This document shows positions 6,127 to 13,861 of a DNA stretch of 16,357 bases, in pieces. The notes beneath the pieces were generated by a model. The model saw nothing but the letters and a program-made list of their open reading frames with translations, searched no databases and was not told where the DNA came from. Source of the stretch: an uncultured Lachnospiraceae bacterium (lineage in GTDB: Bacteria; Bacillota; Clostridia; Lachnospirales; Lachnospiraceae); contig CANQCX010000020.1 in the NCBI GenBank assembly GCA_947591115.1, positions 1-16,357 of the forward strand. Reading direction: 5' to 3'. A program made the position numbers and the translations under genes. Numbering within the stretch: position 1 is the first letter of the stretch; each line of letters begins with the position of its first letter.

Positions 6127-8276
6127 CTGTTTTTTATGCCCTTCATGGTAAGTTGGATGCGCTGCTTCTTCAAATCCACGCTCATGACCTGAACCTCTAC
6201 AATATCCCCCACATGGACAGCCTCCAGCGGATGGCGGATATAGCGGTCGCAGATCTGCGAAATATGCACCAATCCGTCCTGATGCACGCCGATATCTACA
6301 AAAACGCCAAAATCAATGACATTGCGCACCGTACCCTTTAAAATCATTCCCGGCGTCAGGTCTTTCATTTCCAGAACATCGCTGCGCAGAATCGGTTTGG
6401 GCATATCCTCCCTCGGATCGCGCGCCGGCTTTTCCAATTCTTTTACAATATCGCGAAGCGTCAGCTCCCCGATCTCCAATTCTTTTGCCAGCGCCTTGTA
6501 ATCGCCTATTTTTTTGGAAATTCCGGATACGCTGCGGTTTTCCACATCTTTTGGCTCATACCCGAGTTTCTGCAGCATCCGCACCGTCGCCGGATAGGAC
6601 TCCGGATGCACTCCGGTTGCATCCAGCGGATTTTCCCCGCCCGTAATGCGCAGGAAACCCGCGCACTGTTCATACGCTTTCGGTCCGAGCTTCGCCACGT
6701 TCAAAAGCTGGGAACGGGAGGTAAATTTTCCATGTTCTTCCCGATAAACGACGATGTTTTTTGCAATGGTTTTGGAAATGCCGGAAATATACTCCAGCAG
6801 CGATGCGGATGCCGTATTGAGATCCACTCCGACTTTATTCACGCAGTCCTCGACCACGCCGTTTAACGCCTCGCTTAATTTTTTCTGGTTCATATCATGC
6901 TGGTACTGTCCGACACCGATGGATTTTGGATCGATTTTAACCAGCTCCGCCAGCGGATCCTGAAGCCTTCTCGCCATAGACGCCGCGCTTCTTTGTCCCA
7001 CGTCGAAATTCGGGAATTCCTCCGCCGCCAGTTTGCTTGCCGAATAAACGGAGGCGCCCGCTTCGTTTACGATCACATAGGACACCGGAACCGGAAGTTC
7101 TTTGATCAACTCGACGATGATCTGCTCCGATTCGCGGGAGGCGGTTCCGTTTCCCAGCGAAATCAGGGTAATGTGATATTTTTGAATCAGCTTTTTGACC
7201 GTCTCTTTGGCTTCCGCCACTTTATTCTGCGGCGGCGTCGGATAGATTACCGTCGTAGCCAGCACTTTTCCGGTTGCGTCCACCACTGCAAGCTTGCAGC
7301 CGGTACGGAAAGCCGGATCCCATCCCAGTACCACCTGCCCCGCAATCGGCGGCTGCATTAAAAGCTGCTCCAAATTCTTTCCGAAAACCCGAATGGCTCC
7401 GTCCTCCGCCGCTTCCGTCAGCGCGTTTCGGATCTCGCGCTCAATGGCAGGTGCGATCAAACGTTCGTACGCATCCGCTGCCGCCTCTTTGCATACCGCC
7501 GCCGTCTCCGTTTCCCCGCCGGATACGGTCTGCTTTTCCAGATAGCGCAGAATATCCTCCGTCGGCGCTTCGATCTTGACCGTCAGGAATTTTTCTTTTT
7601 CGCCCCGATTGATGGCAAGCGTACGATGGCCGGCTGTTTTTTGGAGCGCTTCGTCGTATTCATAGTACATTTCATAGACCGATTCCGCCTCCGCCTCTTT
7701 CGCATGGGATAAAAGACGGCCCTTTTTCATGGTCATTTCCCGTATTTTGGTACGATATTCCGCCTGATCGGAAATATACTCGGCAATGATATCCTTTGCT
7801 CCGTCAATCGCCTCCTGAACGCTGGCCACTTCTTTTTGGGGATCGACATATTTCTGCGCTTCGTCCGCAAGCGGCGTCCGCAGCTTCTGAAGCATGATCG
7901 TATTGGCAAGCGGCTCCAATCCGCGCTCTTTGGCAATCGTTGCCCGAGTACGGCGTTTCGGACGGTACGGACGGTATAGATCCTCGACCTCCACCTGCGT
8001 TTCCGCCGCTAAAATCTGCGCTTTTAATTCTTCGGTCAGCTTTCCCTGCTCCGCAATTCCGGAAAGCACCGTTTCCTTTTTTTCTTCTAAGTTGCGCAGA
8101 TAAACCAGCCGCTCAAAAAGGCTGCGGAGCTGCTCGTCGTTCAAGGCTCCGGTCGCCTCTTTCCGGTAGCGGGCGATAAACGGGATCGTATTTCCCTCAT
8201 CGATCAGCCGGACCGCCGCCGCCGTCTGTTCCTTTCGAATCTGCAGTTCTTCTGAAATTTTTGCGATTATCTCCAT
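6123..8276 (-). CDS. tex: Tex-family S1 RNA-binding protein
   Basis: Tex proteins are cytosolic nucleic-acid-binding proteins linked to transcription; the exact role in Firmicutes is unsettled. The 717-residue chain has the usual architecture: N-terminal helical Tex region with FIARYRKEATGALNDEQLR, a YqgF-like RNase H fold (VLGWDPAFRTGCKLAVVDATG, roughly residues 315-340), helix-hairpin-helix repeats (VNKVGVDLNTASASLLEYISGI and following, about 485-520), and a C-terminal S1 domain (about 643-711, GTVRNVIDFGVFVDIG). The ATG at 8274-8276 has GAGGGAG upstream. It follows the DUF2752 gene by 28 bases and has no terminator after it, so its mRNA can run on into the ribU leader. Confidence 0.96.
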   Translation of the reverse strand: MEIIAKISEELQIRKEQTAAAVRLIDEGNTIPFIARYRKEATGALNDEQLRSLFERLVYLRNLEEKKETVLSGIAEQGKLTEELKAQILAAETQVEVEDLYRPYRPKRRTRATIAKERGLEPLANTIMLQKLRTPLADEAQKYVDPQKEVASVQEAIDGAKDIIAEYISDQAEYRTKIREMTMKKGRLLSHAKEAEAESVYEMYYEYDEALQKTAGHRTLAINRGEKEKFLTVKIEAPTEDILRYLEKQTVSGGETETAAVCKEAAADAYERLIAPAIEREIRNALTEAAEDGAIRVFGKNLEQLLMQPPIAGQVVLGWDPAFRTGCKLAVVDATGKVLATTVIYPTPPQNKVAEAKETVKKLIQKYHITLISLGNGTASRESEQIIVELIKELPVPVSYVIVNEAGASVYSASKLAAEEFPNFDVGQRSAASMARRLQDPLAELVKIDPKSIGVGQYQHDMNQKKLSEALNGVVEDCVNKVGVDLNTASASLLEYISGISKTIAKNIVVYREEHGKFTSRSQLLNVAKLGPKAYEQCAGFLRITGGENPLDATGVHPESYPATVRMLQKLGYEPKDVENRSVSGISKKIGDYKALAKELEIGELTLRDIVKELEKPARDPREDMPKPILRSDVLEMKDLTPGMILKGTVRNVIDFGVFVDIGVHQDGLVHISQICDRYIRHPLEAVHVGDIVEVQVMSVDLKKQRIQLTMKGIKNS

Positions 8277-8304
8277 AAGACTCCCTCTTTGTCATTTACT
8301 TTTT

Positions 8305-8727
8305 TTACCCCAGCAGGGCAACTCCGGAAAACAGCAGTATTCCGTTTTTGATCAGAAAATTTGCCACGACGATCACAAGCGCGATCCACAGATAAATGCT
8401 CCGGAAATTCATGCCGATCGCAATTTTTCCGCGGGACAGCCGCTCAATCGTCTGCGACACCATAAACCAGCCGCCAATTACCGCCGTATAGAGGACAAAC
8501 GGATGAAAATACAAAGAACGCAGCAAATTCCCCCTCAGCAGCGCAAAACACGCCCTTGTTCCTCCGCATCCCGGACAGTAAAAACCGGTTACGGTATAAA
8601 ATGCGCATGGCGGCATCCATTCAAACAAATGAAAGAGCCGTTCCGCTGCCGCCAGAGCAGCGGTTACTCCGATTAAAATCCATCCGGTAATATAAAAATA
8701 CGGGTTCATTTCCGCATCTGCTTTCAT
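8305..8727 (-). CDS. DUF2752 family small membrane protein
   Basis: A 140-residue integral membrane protein with about three hydrophobic segments (roughly 9-32, 75-95, 112-137). The hallmark of DUF2752 is visible as GFYCPGCGGTRA (48-59) followed by LLRGNLLRSLYFHPFV. The molecular function of the family is unknown; the CxxC pair could bind metal or form a disulfide. The ATG at 8725-8727 is preceded by GGGAGG about ten bases away; an in-frame ATG at 8749-8751 would place the start at the -10 box and is rejected. It is the first gene after the divergent promoter and likely co-transcribed with tex. Confidence 0.9.
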   Translation of the reverse strand: MKADAEMNPYFYITGWILIGVTAALAAAERLFHLFEWMPPCAFYTVTGFYCPGCGGTRACFALLRGNLLRSLYFHPFVLYTAVIGGWFMVSQTIERLSRGKIAIGMNFRSIYLWIALVIVVANFLIKNGILLFSGVALLG

Positions 8728-8751
8728 TTTCGTTTTACCTCCCACCAGCAT

Positions 8752-8780
8752 AGTATATTGTTTCTTGTGTTCTTTGTCAA
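8752..8780 (-). promoter_or_regulatory. Promoter of the DUF2752-tex transcript
   Basis: Minus strand TTGACA (8780-8775), 17-base spacer, TATACT (8757-8752), close to consensus, with the ATG of the DUF2752 gene about 25 bases after the -10. It overlaps the plus-strand promoter at 8765-8793. Confidence 0.88.
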
Positions 8781-8793
8781 AACAATGTATAAT
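8765..8793 (+). promoter_or_regulatory. Promoter of the HExxH/CxxC protein gene
   Basis: Plus strand TTGTGT (8765-8770), 17-base spacer, TATAAT (8788-8793). The -10 is perfect and the -35 weak. The predicted start lies near 8800, giving a leader of about 35 bases before the ATG at 8835. Its spacer covers the -35 of the opposing promoter. Confidence 0.75.
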
Positions 8794-8834
8794 AGTATTA
8801 TGATTTTTATCGATTTTTGGAAAGGGGGATTTTT

Positions 8835-9323
8835 ATGATCGGTTCTGTTTCAGGCAGATATGACCGATACGCGGGAAGAATACCGGACGAATCGGAAAAG
8901 AACCGTATGCTTTCCGGCGTAACCGCTGCAGAGGAAGAAAAGAAAAACGGAAGAGTTTCCCCTGAAGAATGCCAGACCTGTAAGAAGCGCAAGTATCAGG
9001 ACGGCTCTGACGAGGTAAACGTTTCTTTTAAAAATGCGGCGCATATCTCTCCAACCGCCGCTGCATCCGCTGTGCGCGCGCACGAAAGCCAGCATGTCAA
9101 AAACGCTTACGCCAAAGCTGCGGAAAAAAACGGAGAAGTCATTTCCGCCTCCGTTTCCATCCACACTGCAGTCTGTCCGGAATGCGGCCGCACCTATGTT
9201 TCCGGCGGCACGACGCAAACAGCGATCCGCTATGCGAAGGAGTCGAATCCTTATCAAAAACGCCAGAAGTCTCTGGACGCTCTCTCGCATCGCGGCAGGA
9301 ATTTCAATTCCACCATCTCATAA
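8835..9323 (+). CDS. Small cytosolic HExxH and double-CxxC protein, putative zinc metalloprotease-like
   Basis: A 162-residue protein with no signal peptide or membrane segment. It has a CxxC pair at C46/C49 (EECQTCKKRKYQDGSDE), then AHISPTAAASAVRAHESQH, which contains HESQH (H83, E84, H87), a HExxH zinc-protease-type motif on a predicted helix, then SASVSIHTAVCPECGRTY with the second CxxC (C114/C117) and SGGTTQTAIRY. The tail after about 140 is basic and polar. Proteins of this pattern are, from memory, widespread and uncharacterised in clostridia, related to putative metalloproteases of the SprA-related type; I cannot confirm the family. The ATG at 8835 has AAAGGGGG upstream; an ATG at 8817 lacks a ribosome site. 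It is the only complete plus-strand gene and is monocistronic. Catalysis is inferred from the motif only. Confidence 0.88.
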   Translation: MIGSVSGRYDRYAGRIPDESEKNRMLSGVTAAEEEKKNGRVSPEECQTCKKRKYQDGSDEVNVSFKNAAHISPTAAASAVRAHESQHVKNAYAKAAEKNGEVISASVSIHTAVCPECGRTYVSGGTTQTAIRYAKESNPYQKRQKSLDALSHRGRNFNSTIS

Positions 9324-9334
9324 ACAAAGCTTCT

Positions 9335-9378
9335 GACAACGGAGCATCCATTACAGACAACAGGATGCTCCGGCTGTC
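9335..9378. terminator. Shared hairpin between the convergent HExxH gene and coaBC
   Basis: CGGAGCATCC (9340-9349) pairs perfectly with GGATGCTCCG (9363-9372), and the outer GACA (9335-9338) pairs with TGTC (9375-9378), with a 13-base loop. It lies 11 bases after the plus-strand stop and its outer arm touches the coaBC stop (9377-9379). Neither direction has a clean U-tract (CTTTGTTT on the minus strand is the better), so it may stop transcription weakly or protect 3' ends. Confidence 0.6.
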
Positions 9379-10585
9379 ATTCCAAGTTCTTCGTTTCCCT
9401 TTCTTTTAATATTTCAGAGACGATCGCTTCCGCCGTATCCGCTTTGGACATCCGCCCAAGCTCCCTAAAGCCATGTCTGGTAATCAGGGTTACTACGTTC
9501 GTATCGGTGCCAAATCCCGCGCCCTCGACTTTTAGATTATTTGCCACTATCATGTCCGCGTTTTTCTTTTCCAGTTTGCGCTGCGAATTGTCCAGCAGAT
9601 GCTCCGTTTCCATAGAGAACCCGCAGAGATACTGATGCGGTTTTTTATGTGCGCCCAGATACGCCAGAATATCCTCCGTCCGTTCCAGTTCGATGACGGT
9701 TTTGCCGTCCTGCTTTTTTATTTTTTCGTCGGCAGGGTGGATCGGCCGGTAATCCGCAACGGCTGCCGTTTTAATGATAATATCCTGTTCTGCGTAACGC
9801 TCTTTTACCGCTTCCGCCATATCCGCCGCGGAAACGACCGGTACGACTTCGGTAAACAGGGGCGGATTGAGCGCGGTCGGACCGCTGACCAGCGTTACCT
9901 CTGCGCCTCTGCGCATACAGTTTTCCGCCAGCGCATAACCCATTTTCCCCGTAGAATGGTTGGTAAGATACCGCACCGGATCCATGCGCTCCTGCGTCGG
10001 ACCTGCCGTAATCAGCACCCGTAATCCCTTCATATCCTTTTCATGCGCAATCTCCGCCAGAATATAGGAAAGCAGCGTTTCCGGCTCCGGCATCTTTCCG
10101 GCTCCCGTATCGCCGCATGCCAGATGCCCGAAGGCAGGATCAATGACCTTAAAGCCATATTCTTTCAGCTTCTTTAAATTGTCCTGAACAATCGGATTTT
10201 CATACATATTCGTGTTCATCGCCGGAGAAACCAGCTTCGGACATCGACACGCCAGAACCGTAGTGGTAAGCATGTCGTCCGCGATCCCGTTCGCCATTTT
10301 TCCGATGAGATCCGCCGATGCAGGCGCCGCCAGAAACAGATCCGCCTTTTTGGCAAGGGAAACATGCTCCACATTGTATTGAAAGTTCCGGTCAAACGTA
10401 TCCGTCAGGCACTTGTTTTGAGTCAGTGTTTCAAATGTAATCGGATGGATGAATTTTGCGGCGTTTTCCGTCATAATTACCGTAACGTCGGCATGAAGCT
10501 TGCCCAGCGCGCTTGCCAGTCCCGCGATCTTATAGGCAGCAATGCTGCCGCTGACGCCAAGCACGATATTTTTCCCTTTCAGCAT
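9377..10585 (-). CDS. coaBC: Bifunctional phosphopantothenoylcysteine decarboxylase / phosphopantothenate-cysteine ligase
   Basis: CoaBC joins cysteine to 4'-phosphopantothenate using CTP (CoaB) and decarboxylates the product using FMN (CoaC), giving 4'-phosphopantetheine for coenzyme A. In the 402-residue protein CoaC is N-terminal: VSGSIAAYK (11-19), the active-site His in NVEHVSLAKKAD (H74), PAMNTNMYENP (121-131), and the substrate-flap Cys in HLACGDTGAGKM (C157). CoaB starts near 188 with VLITAGPTQERMDPVRYLTNHSTGKMG and continues with KTAAVADYRP and KIKK. The ATG at 10583-10585 has AGGGAG upstream; ATGs at 10606 and 10621 would add 7 or 12 residues with no better signal. Both activities look intact. 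It is monocistronic. Confidence 0.96.
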   Translation of the reverse strand: MLKGKNIVLGVSGSIAAYKIAGLASALGKLHADVTVIMTENAAKFIHPITFETLTQNKCLTDTFDRNFQYNVEHVSLAKKADLFLAAPASADLIGKMANGIADDMLTTTVLACRCPKLVSPAMNTNMYENPIVQDNLKKLKEYGFKVIDPAFGHLACGDTGAGKMPEPETLLSYILAEIAHEKDMKGLRVLITAGPTQERMDPVRYLTNHSTGKMGYALAENCMRRGAEVTLVSGPTALNPPLFTEVVPVVSAADMAEAVKERYAEQDIIIKTAAVADYRPIHPADEKIKKQDGKTVIELERTEDILAYLGAHKKPHQYLCGFSMETEHLLDNSQRKLEKKNADMIVANNLKVEGAGFGTDTNVVTLITRHGFRELGRMSKADTAEAIVSEILKERETKNLE

Positions 10586-10623
10586 ATCCGTTTCTCCCTT
10601 TTGCATTCTTTTTCTGTGCATTT

Positions 10624-10652
10624 ATACTACAACAGCCGGCTTGCATGGTCAA
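10624..10652 (-). promoter_or_regulatory. Promoter of coaBC
   Basis: Minus strand TTGACC (10652-10647), 17-base spacer, TAGTAT (10629-10624). The -35 matches consensus at five of six, the -10 at four of six. It lies directly after the etfA terminator, about 40 bases before the coaBC ATG. Confidence 0.65.
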
Positions 10653-10682
10653 GTAGGAAATCCGTTTACTTCTTTACAAATC

Positions 10683-10720
10683 AAAAAACGCCATGCAAAA
10701 GAAATTCTTCTGCATGACGT
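10683..10720 (-). terminator. Rho-independent terminator of the butyrate operon
   Basis: On the minus strand, ACG-CATGCA-AAGA (within 10720-10708) pairs with TCTT-TGCATG-CGT (within 10700-10689) around a short AATT loop with a few mismatches, followed by TTTTTT (10688-10683). It begins 14 bases after the etfA stop and ends the thlA-hbd-bcd-etfB-etfA transcript before the coaBC promoter. Confidence 0.88.
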
Positions 10721-10733
10721 CTTTTTGGTATTG

Positions 10734-11774
10734 TTATTTGCCCAGCTCCGCTTTGAGCGCTGCGGTAAGCTGCGGAACAATTTTGTTCAGGTCGCCTACC
10801 AAACCATAGTCGGCTACATCAAAGATCGGTGCATCCTCATCCTTGTTGATGGCTATGATGATATCGGATTCCTCCATACCTGCTACATGCTGGATCGCTC
10901 CGGAGATACCAATTGCAAAGTACACGTTTGGACGAACGGTTTTTCCGGTCTGCCCAACCTGATAATCCTGTGCCAGCCAGCCGTTTTCTACAACGGCACG
11001 CGAGCAGCTTACCATTCCGCCAAGTACATCCGCCAGTTCCTCAAGAATTGCGAAATTCTCTTTGCTTCCGACACCACGTCCGCCGGAAACCAGAATTTTT
11101 GCATCCATGATATTCTTTACGCTTCCAACCGCCTTTACTACGTTTAAGATCTCTACGTAGCGGTTGTTCGGCGTAAATCCCGGATTGTAATCAATGACCT
11201 CCGCTTTGCGTCCCGCTTCTCTCGGAAGCTTCTGCATAACGCCCGGACGAACGGTCGCCATCTGCGGACGGTTATCCGGACATGCAATGGTTGCGATGGT
11301 ATTTCCACCGAATGCCGGACGTGTCATAAGAAGCTGGTTGTGCTTCTGCTCCTGTCCCGGTGTCGGATTGAGCGGGAAATCGCCAATCTCAAGTACCGTA
11401 CAGTCTGCGGTAAGTCCGGTCTTTACTCTTGCCGATACCGTCGGTCCCAGATCGCGACCGATAGCGGTTGCTCCTACCAGCATGATCTCCGGTTTATACT
11501 CGTTGATCACAGCAGCCAGCGCATGTGCATACGGCTCGGTACGGTAGGTTTCCAGTTCCGGATCGTCTACTACGATTACTTTATCCGCGCCGTATTCCGC
11601 AAGCTCATCCACTAAACCTTTTACGTTGGAGCCAAGAAGTACAGCGGTTACATCTGTACCTAAATCGGAAGCCAGTTCTTTTGCTTTTCCAATCAATTCG
11701 AAAGCGATTGGACTGATTTGATTGTCTACCTGCTGTGCGTAGATATATACGCCCTTATATTCTTCTAAACCCAT
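10734..11774 (-). CDS. etfA: Electron transfer flavoprotein alpha subunit (butyryl-CoA dehydrogenase-linked)
   Basis: EtfA forms the heterodimeric electron transfer flavoprotein with EtfB. In clostridia this complex works with Bcd to reduce crotonyl-CoA with NADH while passing low-potential electrons to ferredoxin (flavin-based electron bifurcation). The 346-residue chain has the N-terminal domain (to about 215, with VGATAIGRDLGPTVSARVKTGL at 100-121) and the FAD domain with LVSGGRGVGSKENF (228-241), YQVGQTGKTVRP (271-282), YFAIGISGAIQHVAGM (285-300) and INKDEDAPIFDVADYGLVGD (309-328). It is the last gene of the operon, 27 bases after etfB, with GGAAAAGTGGTG as ribosome site region. Assignment to the bifurcating type rests on family knowledge and context. 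Confidence 0.96.
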   Translation of the reverse strand: MGLEEYKGVYIYAQQVDNQISPIAFELIGKAKELASDLGTDVTAVLLGSNVKGLVDELAEYGADKVIVVDDPELETYRTEPYAHALAAVINEYKPEIMLVGATAIGRDLGPTVSARVKTGLTADCTVLEIGDFPLNPTPGQEQKHNQLLMTRPAFGGNTIATIACPDNRPQMATVRPGVMQKLPREAGRKAEVIDYNPGFTPNNRYVEILNVVKAVGSVKNIMDAKILVSGGRGVGSKENFAILEELADVLGGMVSCSRAVVENGWLAQDYQVGQTGKTVRPNVYFAIGISGAIQHVAGMEESDIIIAINKDEDAPIFDVADYGLVGDLNKIVPQLTAALKAELGK

Positions 11775-11801
11775 TTTTATTCACCACTTTTCCTTCTGAT
11801 C

Positions 11802-12584
11802 TTAGATTACGTGTTTCTCTTTTAATTTGTCCATCAGGTATGAAACGGACTCCGTAGGATCCAGATTGACCTTTTCTCCTGCACCTTTACGGACTTTATC
11901 GGATGCCTTTGCAATCTTCGTCGGGGAACCTTTTAATCCCAGATTGGAATCGTCTACATCCTTCAGATCCGGTCTTCCCCATACGGTTACTTCTTTCTCG
12001 TATGCATCAAAGATGCCGCCCGGAGTCATATATCTTGGAACGTTTAATTCGGAAAGCGCGGTAATCAGACATGGCATTTTCGCCTTAATCTCATGGTAGC
12101 GGTCTTCATACTGGCGTTTTACAACTACGGAATCGCCCTCGACTTTGATCTCCTCCGCATAGGAAATTACCGGAAGTCCCAGATGCTCCGCAATCTGCGG
12201 ACCAACCTGCGCGGTATCTCCGTCGATCGCCTGACGGCCGGTAATGATCAGATCGTAATCAATGTTGCGGAGTGCGCCGGCAATCGTGGTAGAGGTTGCC
12301 CATGTATCGGCTCCTCCCAGTACCCTGTCCGTTACAAGAATCGCGTTGTCCGCGCCCATTGCAAGCGCCTCGCGAAGCACATCGTCCGCTTTTGGAAGTC
12401 CCATCGTTAAAACGGTAACCTCTGCGCCTGTCTCGTCTTTGATTCTAAGTGCTGCTTCCAGTCCGGCTTTATCGTCCGGATTCATAATCGCAAGCATCGC
12501 TGCCCGATCAAGGGTTCCGTCCGGGTTAAACTTTACGCCGCCCTTTGTATCAGGAACCTGTTTAATACATACTACGATTTTCAT
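11802..12584 (-). CDS. etfB: Electron transfer flavoprotein beta subunit (butyryl-CoA dehydrogenase-linked)
   Basis: EtfB, 260 residues, carries the nucleotide/FAD site that in bifurcating complexes receives hydride from NADH. Visible are MKIVVCIKQVPDT at the start, NPDDKAGLEAALRIKD (35-50), VTVLTMGLPKADDVLREALAMGAD (56-79), GADTWATSTTIAGAL (91-105) and the ETF-beta signature region ITGRQAIDGDTAQVGPQIAEHLG (114-136). The ATG at 12584 has GGAGAG upstream. It lies 43 bases after bcd in the order bcd-etfB-etfA usual for butyrate producers, which supports a role with Bcd rather than with another acyl-CoA dehydrogenase. Confidence 0.96.
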   Translation of the reverse strand: MKIVVCIKQVPDTKGGVKFNPDGTLDRAAMLAIMNPDDKAGLEAALRIKDETGAEVTVLTMGLPKADDVLREALAMGADNAILVTDRVLGGADTWATSTTIAGALRNIDYDLIITGRQAIDGDTAQVGPQIAEHLGLPVISYAEEIKVEGDSVVVKRQYEDRYHEIKAKMPCLITALSELNVPRYMTPGGIFDAYEKEVTVWGRPDLKDVDDSNLGLKGSPTKIAKASDKVRKGAGEKVNLDPTESVSYLMDKLKEKHVI

Positions 12585-12627
12585 GTATTTTCTCTCCTTA
12601 CTATGATTTCTTTCTTGTCCTATGCGG

Positions 12628-13782
12628 CTATTTCAATAAAGCGCCGGAGATGACCATACGCTGAACTTCGGAAGTTCCCTCGTAAATCTCGGTAATCTTA
12701 GCGTCGCGCATCATGCGCTCTACATCGTACTCACGAATATAACCGTATCCGCCGAACAACTGTACCACTTCGGTCGTAACAGCCATTGCCGTCTCTGCAG
12801 CAAACAATTTGGCTTTCGCCGCCTCAACGGAATATACCTTCTGGGTAGCTTTTGCCATTGCAGCCTTGTAAACAAGGAGCTGCGCCGCCTCGACTCTGGT
12901 TGCCATATCCGCAATTTTAAACTGCGTATTCTGCTGCTGTGCGATGGAACGTCCAAACTGCTTTCTCTCTTTTGTATAAGCAATGGCGCGCTCCAAAGCG
13001 CCCTCTGCAATACCCAGTGCCTGAGCCGCAATACCGATACGGCCGCCGTCCAGCGTATGCATTGCGATCGGGAAGCCCTTTCCTTCCGGTCCAAGCAGAT
13101 TCTCTTTCGGGATTCTGCAGTCCTCAAAGATCAATTCATATGTAGAAGAGCCGCGGATACCCATCTTTTTCTCTTTCGTTCCGAAAGAAAATCCCGGTGC
13201 GCCCTTATCTACGATAAATGCGGAGAAGTTCTTTTTCTTTCTGCCTCTCTTGTCTTCCGTAACGCTGGTAATGGCGATCACGATATAAACATCCGCCTCT
13301 TTACCGTTGGTAATAAAGCATTTCGAACCGTTCAGTACCCATTCGTCGCCGTCCAGTACCGCTTTGGTCTGCGCACCCTGCGCATCGGTACCTGCACCCG
13401 GCTCCGTCAGTGCAAAAGCGCCGAGCTTCTCGCCGGTTGCAAGCGCTCTGACATATTTCTGCTTCTGCTCTTCCGTTCCGTAGGTCAGGATCGGATCTAC
13501 GCAAAGGGACGTATGCGCCGATACGATAACGCCGGTCGTACCGCAGACTTTTGACAATTCTTCTACGCACATTACATAGGTCAGCGGATCGCATCCCTGT
13601 CCGCCATACTCCTTCGGAACCGGAATTCCCATAAAACCGTATTTCTGCATTTTGGTTACTGTCTCGCGAGGGAATACTTCTGTTTCGTCAACTTCCTGTG
13701 CAAGAGGTTTTACTTCTGTCTCTGCAAACTCTTTAAAGAGGCTGCGAGCCATCTCATGTTTCTTGTCTAAAGTAAAATCCAT
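12628..13782 (-). CDS. bcd: Butyryl-CoA dehydrogenase (short-chain acyl-CoA dehydrogenase)
   Basis: Bcd is the FAD enzyme that reduces crotonyl-CoA to butyryl-CoA. The 384-residue length is standard. Signature 1 is GAFALTEPGAGTDA (121-134) and signature 2 is in QLFGGYGYIREYDVERMMRD. The catalytic base is Glu368 in IYEGTSEVQR (E of YEGT), the position used by short-chain acyl-CoA dehydrogenases. GGAGG precedes the ATG at 13780-13782 by ten bases. Placement with hbd upstream and etfBA downstream identifies the butyrate direction. Substrate chain length is inferred from context. Confidence 0.95.
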   Translation of the reverse strand: MDFTLDKKHEMARSLFKEFAETEVKPLAQEVDETEVFPRETVTKMQKYGFMGIPVPKEYGGQGCDPLTYVMCVEELSKVCGTTGVIVSAHTSLCVDPILTYGTEEQKQKYVRALATGEKLGAFALTEPGAGTDAQGAQTKAVLDGDEWVLNGSKCFITNGKEADVYIVIAITSVTEDKRGRKKKNFSAFIVDKGAPGFSFGTKEKKMGIRGSSTYELIFEDCRIPKENLLGPEGKGFPIAMHTLDGGRIGIAAQALGIAEGALERAIAYTKERKQFGRSIAQQQNTQFKIADMATRVEAAQLLVYKAAMAKATQKVYSVEAAKAKLFAAETAMAVTTEVVQLFGGYGYIREYDVERMMRDAKITEIYEGTSEVQRMVISGALLK

Positions 13783-13861
13783 GATAAAATTTCCTCCATA
13801 TTTCTATTTACTATTCATTACATCAAACCTTCGGGCAATCGCTGCCTGTCAGCTTCGCAAT

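Noticed and set aside
8850..9290. Minus-strand open frame of 146 codons opposite the HExxH gene
   Set aside because: The plus-strand protein has conserved motifs, a promoter and a ribosome site; the minus frame has none of these.
13826..13861. Hairpin between hbd and bcd as an internal terminator
   Set aside because: Only a four-base GGCA/TGCC stem can be formed reliably and no T-run follows, so at most a weak processing or pausing site.
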